Source: an uncultured Acetatifactor sp.
GTDB lineage: Bacteria; Bacillota; Clostridia; Lachnospirales; Lachnospiraceae
Assembly: GCA_934436435.1 (NCBI GenBank)
Contig: CAKSAN010000013.1
Coordinates: 1-64,000, forward strand
DNA: 64,000 nucleotides
Direction of reading: 5' to 3'
Under the pieces are notes generated by a model, which saw only the letters and a list, made by a program, of their open reading frames with translations, was not told where the DNA came from and made no database searches. Of the stretch, positions 33,857 through 42,728 are shown one piece after another; within the stretch, counting starts at the first letter, position 1, and every line of letters begins with the position of its first letter. Made by a program: the position numbers and the translations under genes.

Positions 33857-35185
33857 ATGAAGCGTGAGGAATACGAAAATAGAATGAAAAACGAGAAGTA
33901 CAGAGCACTTTCGGTTACTACCTGTGCAGATGAAAAAGAGTATGTTTTTATCAGTTATAGAGGGGACAGTTGGGAAAAGGTTCTGACAGATATCGTATAT
34001 AAACTTCAAAAGAAATATGGGTTGCGGGTGTATTTTGATAAGGAGTTTGCTTCCGAAACAAATATATGGCTGGAGCAGTTTAAAAAGAACATGGATTCAA
34101 AATATTGTAAAGCGTGTCTGTGCTTTTTTGATGAGGGTTATGTTACCAGCTATGCAACTCTTATAGAACTGATGCATGCTATGAATCCTCGAAGTAATGT
34201 ACAGAAATCTATTTTTTCTATTTCCTTTCCCATAGATTGGGACAAACTGGAGGAGAGGGATAAAGATCTCGAATTGGGAAAGGAGAATGCTAATAATCCC
34301 GGTTGGAGAGAAGAGAAGGAAGCATTTGACAGAGAATTTATGTCTATTAAGAGAAGGTTTCCGGATGTAGAGGATTTTTATTCAGGAAAAGAAGCATTTA
34401 GAGAGCGTGATTGTAAAAACATTATGAAAGTCATTCAGCCCCGTAATAAGAGAGACTATGTGGATGATGAGGTATTTTATGAACAATACATTATCAATCC
34501 TCTGAAGAAGGCCGACTTCCATGTATTTGAGAATATCGAAGAAGAAAATAAAGCGGAAGAGGAAATCAGCAAGGGAGATAGCATAAAAGAAGATATCGTA
34601 GCAGAGGATTCCAAGGGTAAAATCAATGAAAGCACAACGCTGGAACAGTTTGAAAAAATGTGTGAGGATCGGAATTATTGCCTGAACCTGAGAGAAATCC
34701 GAGAAAAAATCAAAAACAGCACGGATAAAGAGTTAAAAGTGGGCTATATGGACTATTTGATTGCATCACTGCTCAGAGGATGTGATAGCGTAGCCGCCAA
34801 AAAAAACAATATTATCCGGAGAGCTGCCTACAATTATTGCGTCTATGTAGTTTCAAAGAATCTGGATCTGGAGAATATGGAACCGGAAATCGGCGGAATT
34901 CAGGGAACGTGGACATCACGAACCCGAGATGTCTTACGCAAAGAGGATATGCCGGCGAACTTCTTATATCCCGACGGAAAAGTAAGAAGCGGCAGCCTGG
35001 GAGAATGCAGTAAAATATTTGAAGCACTGGGCGCTAATGCAACGATCGGTGATGTCCTTGAAAAATATAAAAAGGAAGAAAAGGGGTTCCGTACGAGCAA
35101 TAACGACTACATATATAAAGTATGGGATCTGATGAAGAATTTTGAACCTGGGCAGAGGAAATTCGGACTGGAAGAACTGTTGTAA
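33857..35185 (+). CDS. TIR-domain protein 1
   Basis: First gene of the putative defence cluster, 442 residues. The N-terminal TIR fold has YVFISYRGDSWEKVL (beta-1, residues 29-43), GLRVYFDKEF (55-64), CKACLCFFDEGY (84-95) and a helix with the candidate catalytic glutamate E104 (SYATLIELMHA). Bacterial TIR domains hydrolyse or cyclise NAD. Residues about 1-225 are near-identical or similar to TIR protein 2 of this cluster. A charged linker (about 230-260) then leads to a different C-terminal domain of unknown family ending in GLEELL. GGAGAGG precedes the ATG. Codon use and base composition are more A/T-rich than in the flanking housekeeping genes. Confidence 0.8.
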   Translation: MKREEYENRMKNEKYRALSVTTCADEKEYVFISYRGDSWEKVLTDIVYKLQKKYGLRVYFDKEFASETNIWLEQFKKNMDSKYCKACLCFFDEGYVTSYATLIELMHAMNPRSNVQKSIFSISFPIDWDKLEERDKDLELGKENANNPGWREEKEAFDREFMSIKRRFPDVEDFYSGKEAFRERDCKNIMKVIQPRNKRDYVDDEVFYEQYIINPLKKADFHVFENIEEENKAEEEISKGDSIKEDIVAEDSKGKINESTTLEQFEKMCEDRNYCLNLREIREKIKNSTDKELKVGYMDYLIASLLRGCDSVAAKKNNIIRRAAYNYCVYVVSKNLDLENMEPEIGGIQGTWTSRTRDVLRKEDMPANFLYPDGKVRSGSLGECSKIFEALGANATIGDVLEKYKKEEKGFRTSNNDYIYKVWDLMKNFEPGQRKFGLEELL

Positions 35186-35221
35186 AAAACGAAAAACGAT
35201 AAAACATTCTGGAGGATGATT

Positions 35222-37210
35222 ATGGCTTATACAATGCTTGATAATGCAACAATTAGAAAAAGAGATTATGCGCCGGATACGCTGGAGGGAGCAGCACTTT
35301 CCTTTATCAGAGAGAACTGCGAAGGACTGCGGTTTGATAAAAGTAAGGCGGTTTCAAGAAACAGCGGGGTGCTTGACACTGATGGTACCAGTATAAAACC
35401 CAATCAGATTCCTTTTAACATGGAGAAGGATATTGACAGATTATGCTTTGAAAATGCAATAGACCGCTTCTTGAAATCGGGGAAGAAGGAAGATGCATTT
35501 GATGTATATTTCTGTTATCTGGAGATGTTTGTAGGAGACTACAAAAAGACCAGAAGAATGATAGAGCTTTTATCAGAGTTTGAGGCAAACGGAAGTGGTC
35601 TTCTGATGAAGCACAGAGATCATTATTCACATTCCGTTTATGTATTTATTCTGGGTCTGGCAATTTATCAGTCCAATGAAATTTATCGGGAGACTTACAA
35701 AAAATATTATAATATTCAGGAGGAGCACGAGGCAGCCGCACATTATCTTCAGTATTGGGGATTAAGTTCACTGTTTCATGATATAGGTTATCCATTTGAA
35801 CTTCCATTTGAGCAGGTATGTTCCTATTTCGAAGTAGAGGGAGCAAAGAGAGAGGACAGACCTTTCGTGGCATATCATGCGCTGGACAATTTTGTTGCGC
35901 TTAGCGAAAATATTGAGGAAACTTTGGCGAAGAATTTCGCAGGCAGGAAATTTGCAACTACGGATGAGGTATTTGCCTGTGTTCTGGCGGAAAAGCTGGG
36001 CGGGATTTATGGCTTCACCGAAGAGCAGATGCGGACTTTTCTGGTAGAGAAGCCGACACATCCGGACAAATTTAATCATTTTATGGATCATGCATACTTC
36101 AGCGCAACGGTTCTGTTTAAAAAACTGTTTGGAGAGATGCAGCTTGACATGAACAGCGTGCATTTAGATGCGCTTACTGCTATTTTAATGCATAATAGTC
36201 TGTACAAATTCTGCATTGCCCATTATAAGAGTGAGGGAAATATTCCCTTTCGGGCGGAATTGCATCCTCTTGCCTATATGCTGATGCTCTGCGATGAATT
36301 ACAGTGTTGGGACAGAACCGCGTATGGACGTAATTCCAAGAAAGAATTGCATCCCATGGGTTGCATGTTTGATTTCTCAAACAATCATATCAAAGCGGTA
36401 TACCTGTATGATGAGAAGGAAATGGCGAAGGTAAATCGTTTTAAGGATGCCTATATTGAATGGCTTCAGAACCCGGATGGAAAAAAGAGCCCGGCGTTAA
36501 AAGCATATTCAGGGATGTTTATCAAGAAAAACGGAATATGCGATTTTCAGGATGATATTGAACGAATTGTTGATTTGAAAGACATAGGACTTACGGTGGA
36601 GACCGGTCTGTCAGAGCATGTACATACCGGAAACCGCAGTTACCTGTCAGACAGTAATTTTATCAATCTGTACAATTTTGCCATTATTCTGAATGGACGT
36701 TGGGGAAATGAAGACTGGAAGCGTGCAAAGGCCGCAGGACAGGAAGAACAGCTTCTTGGTGATGACAAAGTGATTACTGAATTTACAGAGAGCTTTAAGA
36801 ACCTTTCTTTGGAGTATAAATTGGCGAATATCAATCAGGCAAAAGCGTTTGCAAAATATATGAACGAAATAGGCTGCTTTTATACAGACAAGCAGGTTGA
36901 TTTTGAGCTGGTTGTAAAATTTACGGATGAAGAACTTGTGAAAATCGGACAGATGGAGCATCAAAGATGGCTGCAGGAGCATTATGATATGGGTTGGACC
37001 TACGGCGATCCAGAGAAGGAAAAGAGAGAACGGGAGCGAAAGCATAAGGATATGATTCCCGGGCTGGAAGGCTTTGATGTATCCGAGGAAGCGGCAAAGG
37101 CTAATTATGAGAGACTGGACAAGGCAGAACAGGACAAGGATACAGATCCGATGGAATGTATGCTGACCATGCTTAAGATGTTTGACGGACTTAGAATATA
37201 CAGACTGTAG
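35222..37210 (+). CDS. HD-domain protein with C-terminal RyR domain
   Basis: A 662-residue protein. An HD-type phosphohydrolase region spans about residues 115-370. It has HRDHYSHSV (131-139), the metal-binding HD pair in FHDIGYP (H186, D187) and a later DELQCWDR aspartate (near 357). The C-terminal RyR domain shows MEHQRWLQEHYDMGWTYG near residue 578 and the following KHKDMIPGLEGF. RyR domains bind nucleotide-like ligands in predicted bacterial signal systems. Of the two ATGs (35216 and 35222) the second has the correct six-base spacing to GGAGG. It lies 36 bases after TIR protein 1; the next gene follows after 16 bases. Confidence 0.78.
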   Translation: MAYTMLDNATIRKRDYAPDTLEGAALSFIRENCEGLRFDKSKAVSRNSGVLDTDGTSIKPNQIPFNMEKDIDRLCFENAIDRFLKSGKKEDAFDVYFCYLEMFVGDYKKTRRMIELLSEFEANGSGLLMKHRDHYSHSVYVFILGLAIYQSNEIYRETYKKYYNIQEEHEAAAHYLQYWGLSSLFHDIGYPFELPFEQVCSYFEVEGAKREDRPFVAYHALDNFVALSENIEETLAKNFAGRKFATTDEVFACVLAEKLGGIYGFTEEQMRTFLVEKPTHPDKFNHFMDHAYFSATVLFKKLFGEMQLDMNSVHLDALTAILMHNSLYKFCIAHYKSEGNIPFRAELHPLAYMLMLCDELQCWDRTAYGRNSKKELHPMGCMFDFSNNHIKAVYLYDEKEMAKVNRFKDAYIEWLQNPDGKKSPALKAYSGMFIKKNGICDFQDDIERIVDLKDIGLTVETGLSEHVHTGNRSYLSDSNFINLYNFAIILNGRWGNEDWKRAKAAGQEEQLLGDDKVITEFTESFKNLSLEYKLANINQAKAFAKYMNEIGCFYTDKQVDFELVVKFTDEELVKIGQMEHQRWLQEHYDMGWTYGDPEKEKRERERKHKDMIPGLEGFDVSEEAAKANYERLDKAEQDKDTDPMECMLTMLKMFDGLRIYRL

Positions 37211-37226
37211 GAAAGGGTTAATACTG

Positions 37227-38792
37227 ATGAAGCGTGAAGAATACGAAGAGAGAATGAAAAATGAAAAGTACAGAGCCCTTTCGGTTACTACCTGTGCAGA
37301 CAAAAAAGAGTATGTCTTTATCAGCTACAGAGGAAACAGTTGGGAGAAGGTTCTTACAGACATTGTATATAAACTTCAGAAGGAGTATGGACTGCGCGTC
37401 TATTTTGATAAGGAGTTTGCTTCTGAAACGAATATATGGCTGGAACAGTTCCGCAAAAATATGGACTCAAAATACTGTAAAGCGTGTCTGTGTTTTTTCG
37501 ATGAGGGTTATGTTACCAGTTATGCAACTCTTTTAGAGCTGATGCATGCTATGAATCCCAGAAGCAAATTGAGTGGCTCCATTTTCCCGGTGTCCTTCCC
37601 GATAGACTGGGAAAATCTGGATGATGCTGACTGGAATACCGGATTAGGAATAAAAAATCAGGATAATCCGGGTTGGGAAGAGGAAAAAGAAGCTTTTGAA
37701 TATGAATTTGATCTGATTAAGACAAGATATCCCGGAGTTGGAGCGTATTATTATAATGGAGCAGAACTCAGAGGCTGTGACTGTAAGGATATTATGGCGA
37801 TCATTCAGCCGCGTAATAAAAGAGAATACGCGGATGAAGAGGCGTATTATTCACAATTCATTATTGATCCTTTGAAGAAAGCCTGTCCCGGGGTATTTGA
37901 GAGTACGGTCGTCGAAGAGAAAACAGAGGACAAGAAGGAGAAGGAAGAGGAGAAAGCGGAGGAAGAAAACACAACTTCGGAACCTGTTGCGGACAAAACC
38001 GAAGGATACCATTATTCCATATTCGGCAAAGAGTATACTGCCGGAGCACGGGAACAGGGAAAACTGATGTACGATGCATTTGAGGCATTAACAGACCGCT
38101 ACCCGGAGTGTGTAGAGAAATTGACGCAGAAAACGTCGGTAGCCAGGGCAGAAGATGTTAAGGATGCAGGGACGAAGGAGGCAGATCCTGCCTACTTTAG
38201 AGGCTGTAAGTCATTTGAGGTGGGCGGACAGGCGTATTTGGTAGGCACAAGCTATGGCTTTGCTGCCAAGCTGGCAGAGATCAAAGGGATGTTCAGGCTG
38301 TGCGGGGCGAATCCCGGAGAGTTTATTTTAGACGGAAAGCCCTTAAGCGGGGATGACAAGGAGGAAATGCCGGTGCCGGTCGATTCTGCGGATCCGGAAG
38401 GTTATGTTTATATGATCTTCGGAAAAGAATATACTGCCGGAAGCAGGGACCAGGGAAAACTGATGTATGATGCGTATGAAGCTTTAATGGATCACTATCC
38501 CGAGTGTGCGGAAAAACTGACACAAAAGACCTCCATAGCGAAAGCAGAGGATGTCAAAGATGCGGGTACGAAAGCCTCCAACCCTACTTATTTTAGAGCA
38601 TGCAGGTCTTTTTTGGTAGGCGGGCAGGAATATCTCGTAGGCACAAGCTATGGATTTGATGCGAAACTGGCAGAGATCAAGGGGATGTTCAAACTGTGCG
38701 AAGCGGACTTTGGACAATTTGTGATCGTTTCCTCCCCGGAAAGGTCTACGCGCAGCTCGAATGGGAAACAGGGTATCGGAGAATTACTATAA
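37227..38792 (+). CDS. TIR-domain protein 2 with duplicated C-terminal domain
   Basis: A 521-residue paralogue of TIR protein 1. Residues 1-112 differ at only a few positions, and the candidate catalytic glutamate is again E104. Similarity fades after about residue 225, where a lysine/glutamate-rich linker (229-257) begins. Two copies of a roughly 108-residue module follow (about 260-367 and 391-500). They share GKEYTAG, QGKLMYDA, YPEC, the stretch AEDVKDAGTK and the block VGTSYGF-KLAEIKGMF. The function of this module is unknown; its place suggests a sensor or partner-binding role. The ATG at 37227 matches TIR protein 1 and follows AAAGGG. An in-frame ATG at 37182 lies inside the HD-RyR gene and is rejected. 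Confidence 0.8.
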   Translation: MKREEYEERMKNEKYRALSVTTCADKKEYVFISYRGNSWEKVLTDIVYKLQKEYGLRVYFDKEFASETNIWLEQFRKNMDSKYCKACLCFFDEGYVTSYATLLELMHAMNPRSKLSGSIFPVSFPIDWENLDDADWNTGLGIKNQDNPGWEEEKEAFEYEFDLIKTRYPGVGAYYYNGAELRGCDCKDIMAIIQPRNKREYADEEAYYSQFIIDPLKKACPGVFESTVVEEKTEDKKEKEEEKAEEENTTSEPVADKTEGYHYSIFGKEYTAGAREQGKLMYDAFEALTDRYPECVEKLTQKTSVARAEDVKDAGTKEADPAYFRGCKSFEVGGQAYLVGTSYGFAAKLAEIKGMFRLCGANPGEFILDGKPLSGDDKEEMPVPVDSADPEGYVYMIFGKEYTAGSRDQGKLMYDAYEALMDHYPECAEKLTQKTSIAKAEDVKDAGTKASNPTYFRACRSFLVGGQEYLVGTSYGFDAKLAEIKGMFKLCEADFGQFVIVSSPERSTRSSNGKQGIGELL

Positions 38793-38814
38793 ACGACAGA
38801 AATGAGGTTTTGTT

Positions 38815-40032
38815 TTGAATATTGAACAGGTCGAAGAACTGGTTGCAAGCAGACAGTTTCAGCAGCTAAAATATTTTCAGGAAAAGACGAATGTGTTCAC
38901 CATTGTGGGACAGACACATACGGAACACTGGCACAGTTCTTTTATGAGTTGGCTGCTTGATCCGAATTCCAGTCTTTGTCTTGGGCACTATCCTCTGGCG
39001 AGACTGCTGTCTCTTTATATGATAAAAAGTGAGGTCACAGATTTTTCTCTCAAAACGGTATTTGATATGGATCTGGATGCCATGCGTTTTCAGACAGAGA
39101 AAACCTTTTTTACCAGTGACGGGAAGAAGAGATCCATTGATGTCTACGGAGAAAGTAACGAACTTGTTCTTGTAATCGAGAATAAGGTAAAGGCTCGGGA
39201 AAACATGAACGGGACAGACGTGGGACAGACAAAAGATTATCGTGATTATGTAGAGGAACACAGCAAAACAGGTCAGAGAGTGATCTGTTTGTTTATCACT
39301 CCGGATCCGAAACAGAAACCCTATGATAAGAGCTATACGCAGATTACCTATCAGGAATTTTATGATTATGTAATAGCCAAATGTATCGAACATCCGCAAT
39401 TGAATAAGGATGGAAGATATCTGTTGGAGCAGTATGCCAACAATCTGCGTGAACCGGTACACGGTTCTCCCATGGCGCTGGTAAATACGGCACTATGTAA
39501 CGAGATCTATGATTTACACTCCGAACTTCTGGATGAGATTTTTAAGGATGTGGAAGAAAGCAGCAATTATCTGGAAGATCGTAAACTGTCCTGTGTTGTG
39601 TATTCCCATTACCAGAGTATTTTAGATGAGATCTATTTATCACTGGATGAGAAGCATTACGGAAGAACACCAAAGTCAAACATTCAGAGAAAGATCGTAA
39701 GCTTTACAGATCTCTACAATGCAGGCAAAATACAGAACGGCACGGAGTTTGTTCTGGATTATGATGGTGTTGCTCATTATGCCGTTGCGGAATACGATCC
39801 CCAGGACCGGGAATGCTATCTGCTTCTTCTGGATGAAAACAGACAGCCCTATCATAACGGCAAAGGAGAGGTGATAGGCTATTATAAGGCTTCCTCACAG
39901 GCAGGAGTGGATGCTGTGAATATTTATCGGAAAAAGAATCATATAGAGTCAAAACTGGAGACCTTGAACGGTCCATCATACTGGAAGACAAAGGGCGGAG
40001 TGACCATCAAGACATTAATTGATTCTTTGTAA
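38815..40032 (+). CDS. PD-(D/E)XK nuclease family protein
   Basis: A 405-residue protein with a restriction-endonuclease-like core. The N-terminal helix HWHSSFMSWLLDP (38-50) is typical of the PDDEXK_4 type. The catalytic set is D109, E122 and K124 in SIDVYG and VIENKVKA, followed by GQTKDY (about 137-142). The C-terminal 200 residues are unassigned. The likely start is TTG, with GAGGTTT upstream. Role inferred: the DNA-cleaving effector of the cluster, or a separate anti-phage nuclease. Confidence 0.8.
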   Translation: MNIEQVEELVASRQFQQLKYFQEKTNVFTIVGQTHTEHWHSSFMSWLLDPNSSLCLGHYPLARLLSLYMIKSEVTDFSLKTVFDMDLDAMRFQTEKTFFTSDGKKRSIDVYGESNELVLVIENKVKARENMNGTDVGQTKDYRDYVEEHSKTGQRVICLFITPDPKQKPYDKSYTQITYQEFYDYVIAKCIEHPQLNKDGRYLLEQYANNLREPVHGSPMALVNTALCNEIYDLHSELLDEIFKDVEESSNYLEDRKLSCVVYSHYQSILDEIYLSLDEKHYGRTPKSNIQRKIVSFTDLYNAGKIQNGTEFVLDYDGVAHYAVAEYDPQDRECYLLLLDENRQPYHNGKGEVIGYYKASSQAGVDAVNIYRKKNHIESKLETLNGPSYWKTKGGVTIKTLIDSL

Positions 40033-40055
40033 ACACAGGAAGAGGAGAATTTACA

Positions 40056-41414
40056 TTGAAACGTTTGTTGCGAAAGATATTACCGTGGATGGCATTGTTT
40101 CCGCTGGTGACAGGAACCATAGGATACCTCATTCCGGGAGGAAGGTTTACCGATGCCTTATATGCGGGTTTTGCGCTCTATTTTACCAATCCTGTTTCTG
40201 ATGAGTATAATATATATGTGGAAATTGCCAGATGGACAGCTCCGCTGGTGACAGCGACCACAATACTTTGTGCATTACAGAGCGTGTGGCAGAAGTTAAA
40301 ATGCAGGCTGCATCTGTTAGGAAAAAAGGATAAGGTTGCGGTATATTCGGACATTCTGTCCGAGATCTCTTTTGAAGAAGGTGTCAGCGCCATTTATCCC
40401 GGAGAAAAGTTCAAAAGTTATGCCGACAGCCATATGATTCTCTTCTCAACGGATAAAAAGAATCTGCAGTTTTATGAAGAGCACAGGGAAGAACTTGCGG
40501 ACAAAAAAGTATACCTTGGCATTCGGGACATCGACAGTGGCTTATTAAACTCTATAAAAGGAGTTACGATTTTTGATGTAAATTCTGCAATAGCAAGATC
40601 GCTTTGGAAAAAAATTGCCCTGTGGAAGCAGGGGGACTCAGAGGAATACCATGTCGTGATCTGGGGTGACAGCAAACTGGCAGGTGATATTGTTTGCACG
40701 GGATTGCAGATGAACCTTTTTTCTCTGAAACAGAAGGTTACATATCATATTATCACAGGGAATAAGTGGTTTGAGAGCAGACATAGTGAAATGAAGCTTA
40801 TGAATGAGGATGAGCTGATTTTTTATGACAAGAAGGATTTCGAGGCATGGAATGTTATTTCCGGTTCTGATCTCATAATTGTCGCAGATGACTTGGAAGC
40901 AGAAGTCCTTCAGACCGTTATAGTAAAGTCTGCCGGGGTGCCGGTGTATTATTATTCTCCGGAAGAGGGAGATCTGGCTTCTTATATTGCATATGGAAAT
41001 TTAATACCTTTTGGAAGAAGAGCGCAGGTATTTACCGATGAAAATATCAGACGCAGAAAACTGATCTGGAAAGCGATTGCATTAAATGAATATTATGCGG
41101 ATCAGTATGGCGCGGAAAAGGATTGGGAGCTGCTTACGGGTTTCCTCAAAGATTCCAATATTTCTGCATCTGATTTTGGAGAAGTACTTTCCTTTTTAAG
41201 CAAAGAGAAACCGGAAGAGGAATTGGCAAAGCTGGAGCATATCAGATGGTGCAGATTTCATTATCTGAATTACTATACAGCGGGAATTCCTGTGAATGGT
41301 AAAAACAGGGACGATAGTAAGCGGATCCATAAAGATCTGGTGGATTACGATGAGCTTGATCCCGCAGAGCAGAGAAAAGATATGGAAGCCATCAGAATCA
41401 CTCAAAAGTTATAG
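40056..41414 (+). CDS. Two-TM, TrkA-N-like, RyR-domain membrane protein
   Basis: A 452-residue protein with two N-terminal hydrophobic helices (about 8-27 and 57-78) separated by a short loop. A basic stretch follows, then a Rossmann-like TrkA-N region (about 200-325, VVIWGDSKLAGDIVCTGLQ and GSDLIIVADDLEAEVLQ). A C-terminal RyR domain (about 385-450) has KLEHIRWCRFHYL near residue 392 and the matching KRIHKDLVDYDEL. The TM plus TrkA-N plus RyR arrangement is known from predicted nucleotide-signal conflict systems and suggests a ligand-gated membrane effector. The start is TTG behind GGAAGAGGAG. Confidence 0.75.
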   Translation: MKRLLRKILPWMALFPLVTGTIGYLIPGGRFTDALYAGFALYFTNPVSDEYNIYVEIARWTAPLVTATTILCALQSVWQKLKCRLHLLGKKDKVAVYSDILSEISFEEGVSAIYPGEKFKSYADSHMILFSTDKKNLQFYEEHREELADKKVYLGIRDIDSGLLNSIKGVTIFDVNSAIARSLWKKIALWKQGDSEEYHVVIWGDSKLAGDIVCTGLQMNLFSLKQKVTYHIITGNKWFESRHSEMKLMNEDELIFYDKKDFEAWNVISGSDLIIVADDLEAEVLQTVIVKSAGVPVYYYSPEEGDLASYIAYGNLIPFGRRAQVFTDENIRRRKLIWKAIALNEYYADQYGAEKDWELLTGFLKDSNISASDFGEVLSFLSKEKPEEELAKLEHIRWCRFHYLNYYTAGIPVNGKNRDDSKRIHKDLVDYDELDPAEQRKDMEAIRITQKL

Positions 41415-41508
41415 AAATATCATAAAGTGACATATCCGGCAAAACGTGTCTGTCGGCGATTCTATCTGGCAGATAAGAGCAGAATATTCACAGGAAGGAT
41501 GAGGTACT

Positions 41509-42165
41509 ATGAAAAAATCGAACATACTGAACTTTCAACATATGAAAGTAGCCAGGCAGTTTGAAAAGGCACTTGCAAATGCGGCGGAAGAAGAACAATT
41601 AGCGGCAGCGCTTGTTGCGGCGAATCTGCTGTTTGGAGCCTCATGGGCATTTTGCCGCGCGGATGAGGTATTCGAAAAATATGAAGGCGACTTTCGTAAA
41701 AGCGAGAACTGTAGTATACAGAAGATAACTTATAATCCGGAAACAGGAGAGAAGGCTTATCTTGTATATATAACAATGGACCGGATATTGGAACTGCTGG
41801 GACCGGACAATGGAGGACCGTTGACAGCAGATGATCTGGCACTATCCAAGAAAATGCGCGAGGAGTCAGGCATTGCTCTGATTGATAGACTAAAGAGTGG
41901 TTATGTCGGCAAAATTGCCATTTATTATATCAGTGATACGATGTCAGTCACCGTAAACGGCAAGACGTTCCCTGCATATGCGGTAACGATAAAGGAGTTA
42001 TGTCATTTCTGTGCAAGGATGGGATATGGTATTGTAATAGGTGGAATCCTCAGAGATCCTATGGAGATATTGAAGAGAGAAGATGCGGTGCTGGAAATTC
42101 TGTTGCTTACTCCGAGCAACAATGGATTGTTTATTGAGATTGCACCTATGAAAGAGAAAAAATAG
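41509..42165 (+). CDS. Conserved-looking protein of unknown function
   Basis: A 218-residue soluble protein not recognised with confidence. The N-terminal helix FEKALANAAEEEQLAAALVAANLLFG and the mixed alpha/beta remainder (TMDRILELLG, VGKIAIYYISDTMSVTVNGKTFPAYAVTIKEL) faintly recall SseB-type proteins, but that is not a firm call. GGATGAGG precedes the ATG. It is the last intact gene before the cluster terminator, so it may be an accessory or immunity factor. Confidence 0.6.
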   Translation: MKKSNILNFQHMKVARQFEKALANAAEEEQLAAALVAANLLFGASWAFCRADEVFEKYEGDFRKSENCSIQKITYNPETGEKAYLVYITMDRILELLGPDNGGPLTADDLALSKKMREESGIALIDRLKSGYVGKIAIYYISDTMSVTVNGKTFPAYAVTIKELCHFCARMGYGIVIGGILRDPMEILKREDAVLEILLLTPSNNGLFIEIAPMKEKK

Positions 42166-42186
42166 ACGGAAGAAGCATTGCTGTTG

Positions 42187-42228
42187 CCGGCACAGGACCT
42201 CGTATATTATGGGGCTGTGCCGGATTCT
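42187..42228 (+). terminator. Terminator of the TIR/RyR cluster
   Basis: CCGGCACAG (42187-42195) pairs with CTGTGCCGG (42215-42223) and is followed by a T-rich stretch. Confidence 0.75.
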
Positions 42229-42269
42229 TATTATTAAGATGAGGTATTAAGATAAGGCAATAATGAGAG

Positions 42270-42299
42270 TTGCCTTTTGCTGGTTTGTGGCAGTATAAT
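42270..42299 (+). promoter_or_regulatory. Second copy of the cluster promoter
   Basis: TTGCCT (42270-42275), an 18-base spacer and TATAAT (42294-42299) inside the 13-base block GTGGCAGTATAAT, identical to that before TIR protein 1. Confidence 0.65.
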
Positions 42300-42329
42300 C
42301 TTCAGTAGGATTGATCATTATAAAAGCCT

Positions 42330-42714
42330 ATGGATTATCCTTGCCCGCAGGCCTTTGAGGGCCCCGGGGATTATTATGAACTGGAAGAGGCAGATATATT
42401 AAAAGAATTTGTAGGATATGAAGGCGTGGTCCTTTCTTATGAAAAGTTAAAAGAAGTAGTAGAAAAACAGGCATTGGATCGGTATGAGCTATGGCGCAAT
42501 GCCTTTTCTAATGTAAAGGCAGTATATCTGATCCTGGATACGAAAAACGGACAGCAATATGTAGGGTCTGCGTATGGAAACAGAGGTCTATTGGAGCGTT
42601 GGGAATGTTATGCAGATATTTTCCATGTCCACTCCGGATGATATTATAATAAATGCGGAAAGCTTATGGAAAAGAAAACTGGGTACAAAAGAATATGGCA
42701 TGAACGCCAACTAA
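42330..42714 (+). pseudogene. GIY-YIG nuclease family pseudogene (internal deletion)
   Basis: The first frame encodes an N-terminal part and a GIY-YIG motif (AVYLILDTKNGQQYVGSAYGNRGLLERWECYA) and stops at 42641. The next frame (+1) continues at about 42620 with FSMSTPDDIIINAESLWKRKLGTKEYGMNAN and stops at 42714, matching the expected C-terminus of this family (LWK-KL-GxN-N). About 60 residues of the middle appear to be missing, so one deletion both removed the core and shifted the frame. It has its own promoter copy. Confidence 0.75.
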
Positions 42715-42728
42715 CATTGAGGTGAACC

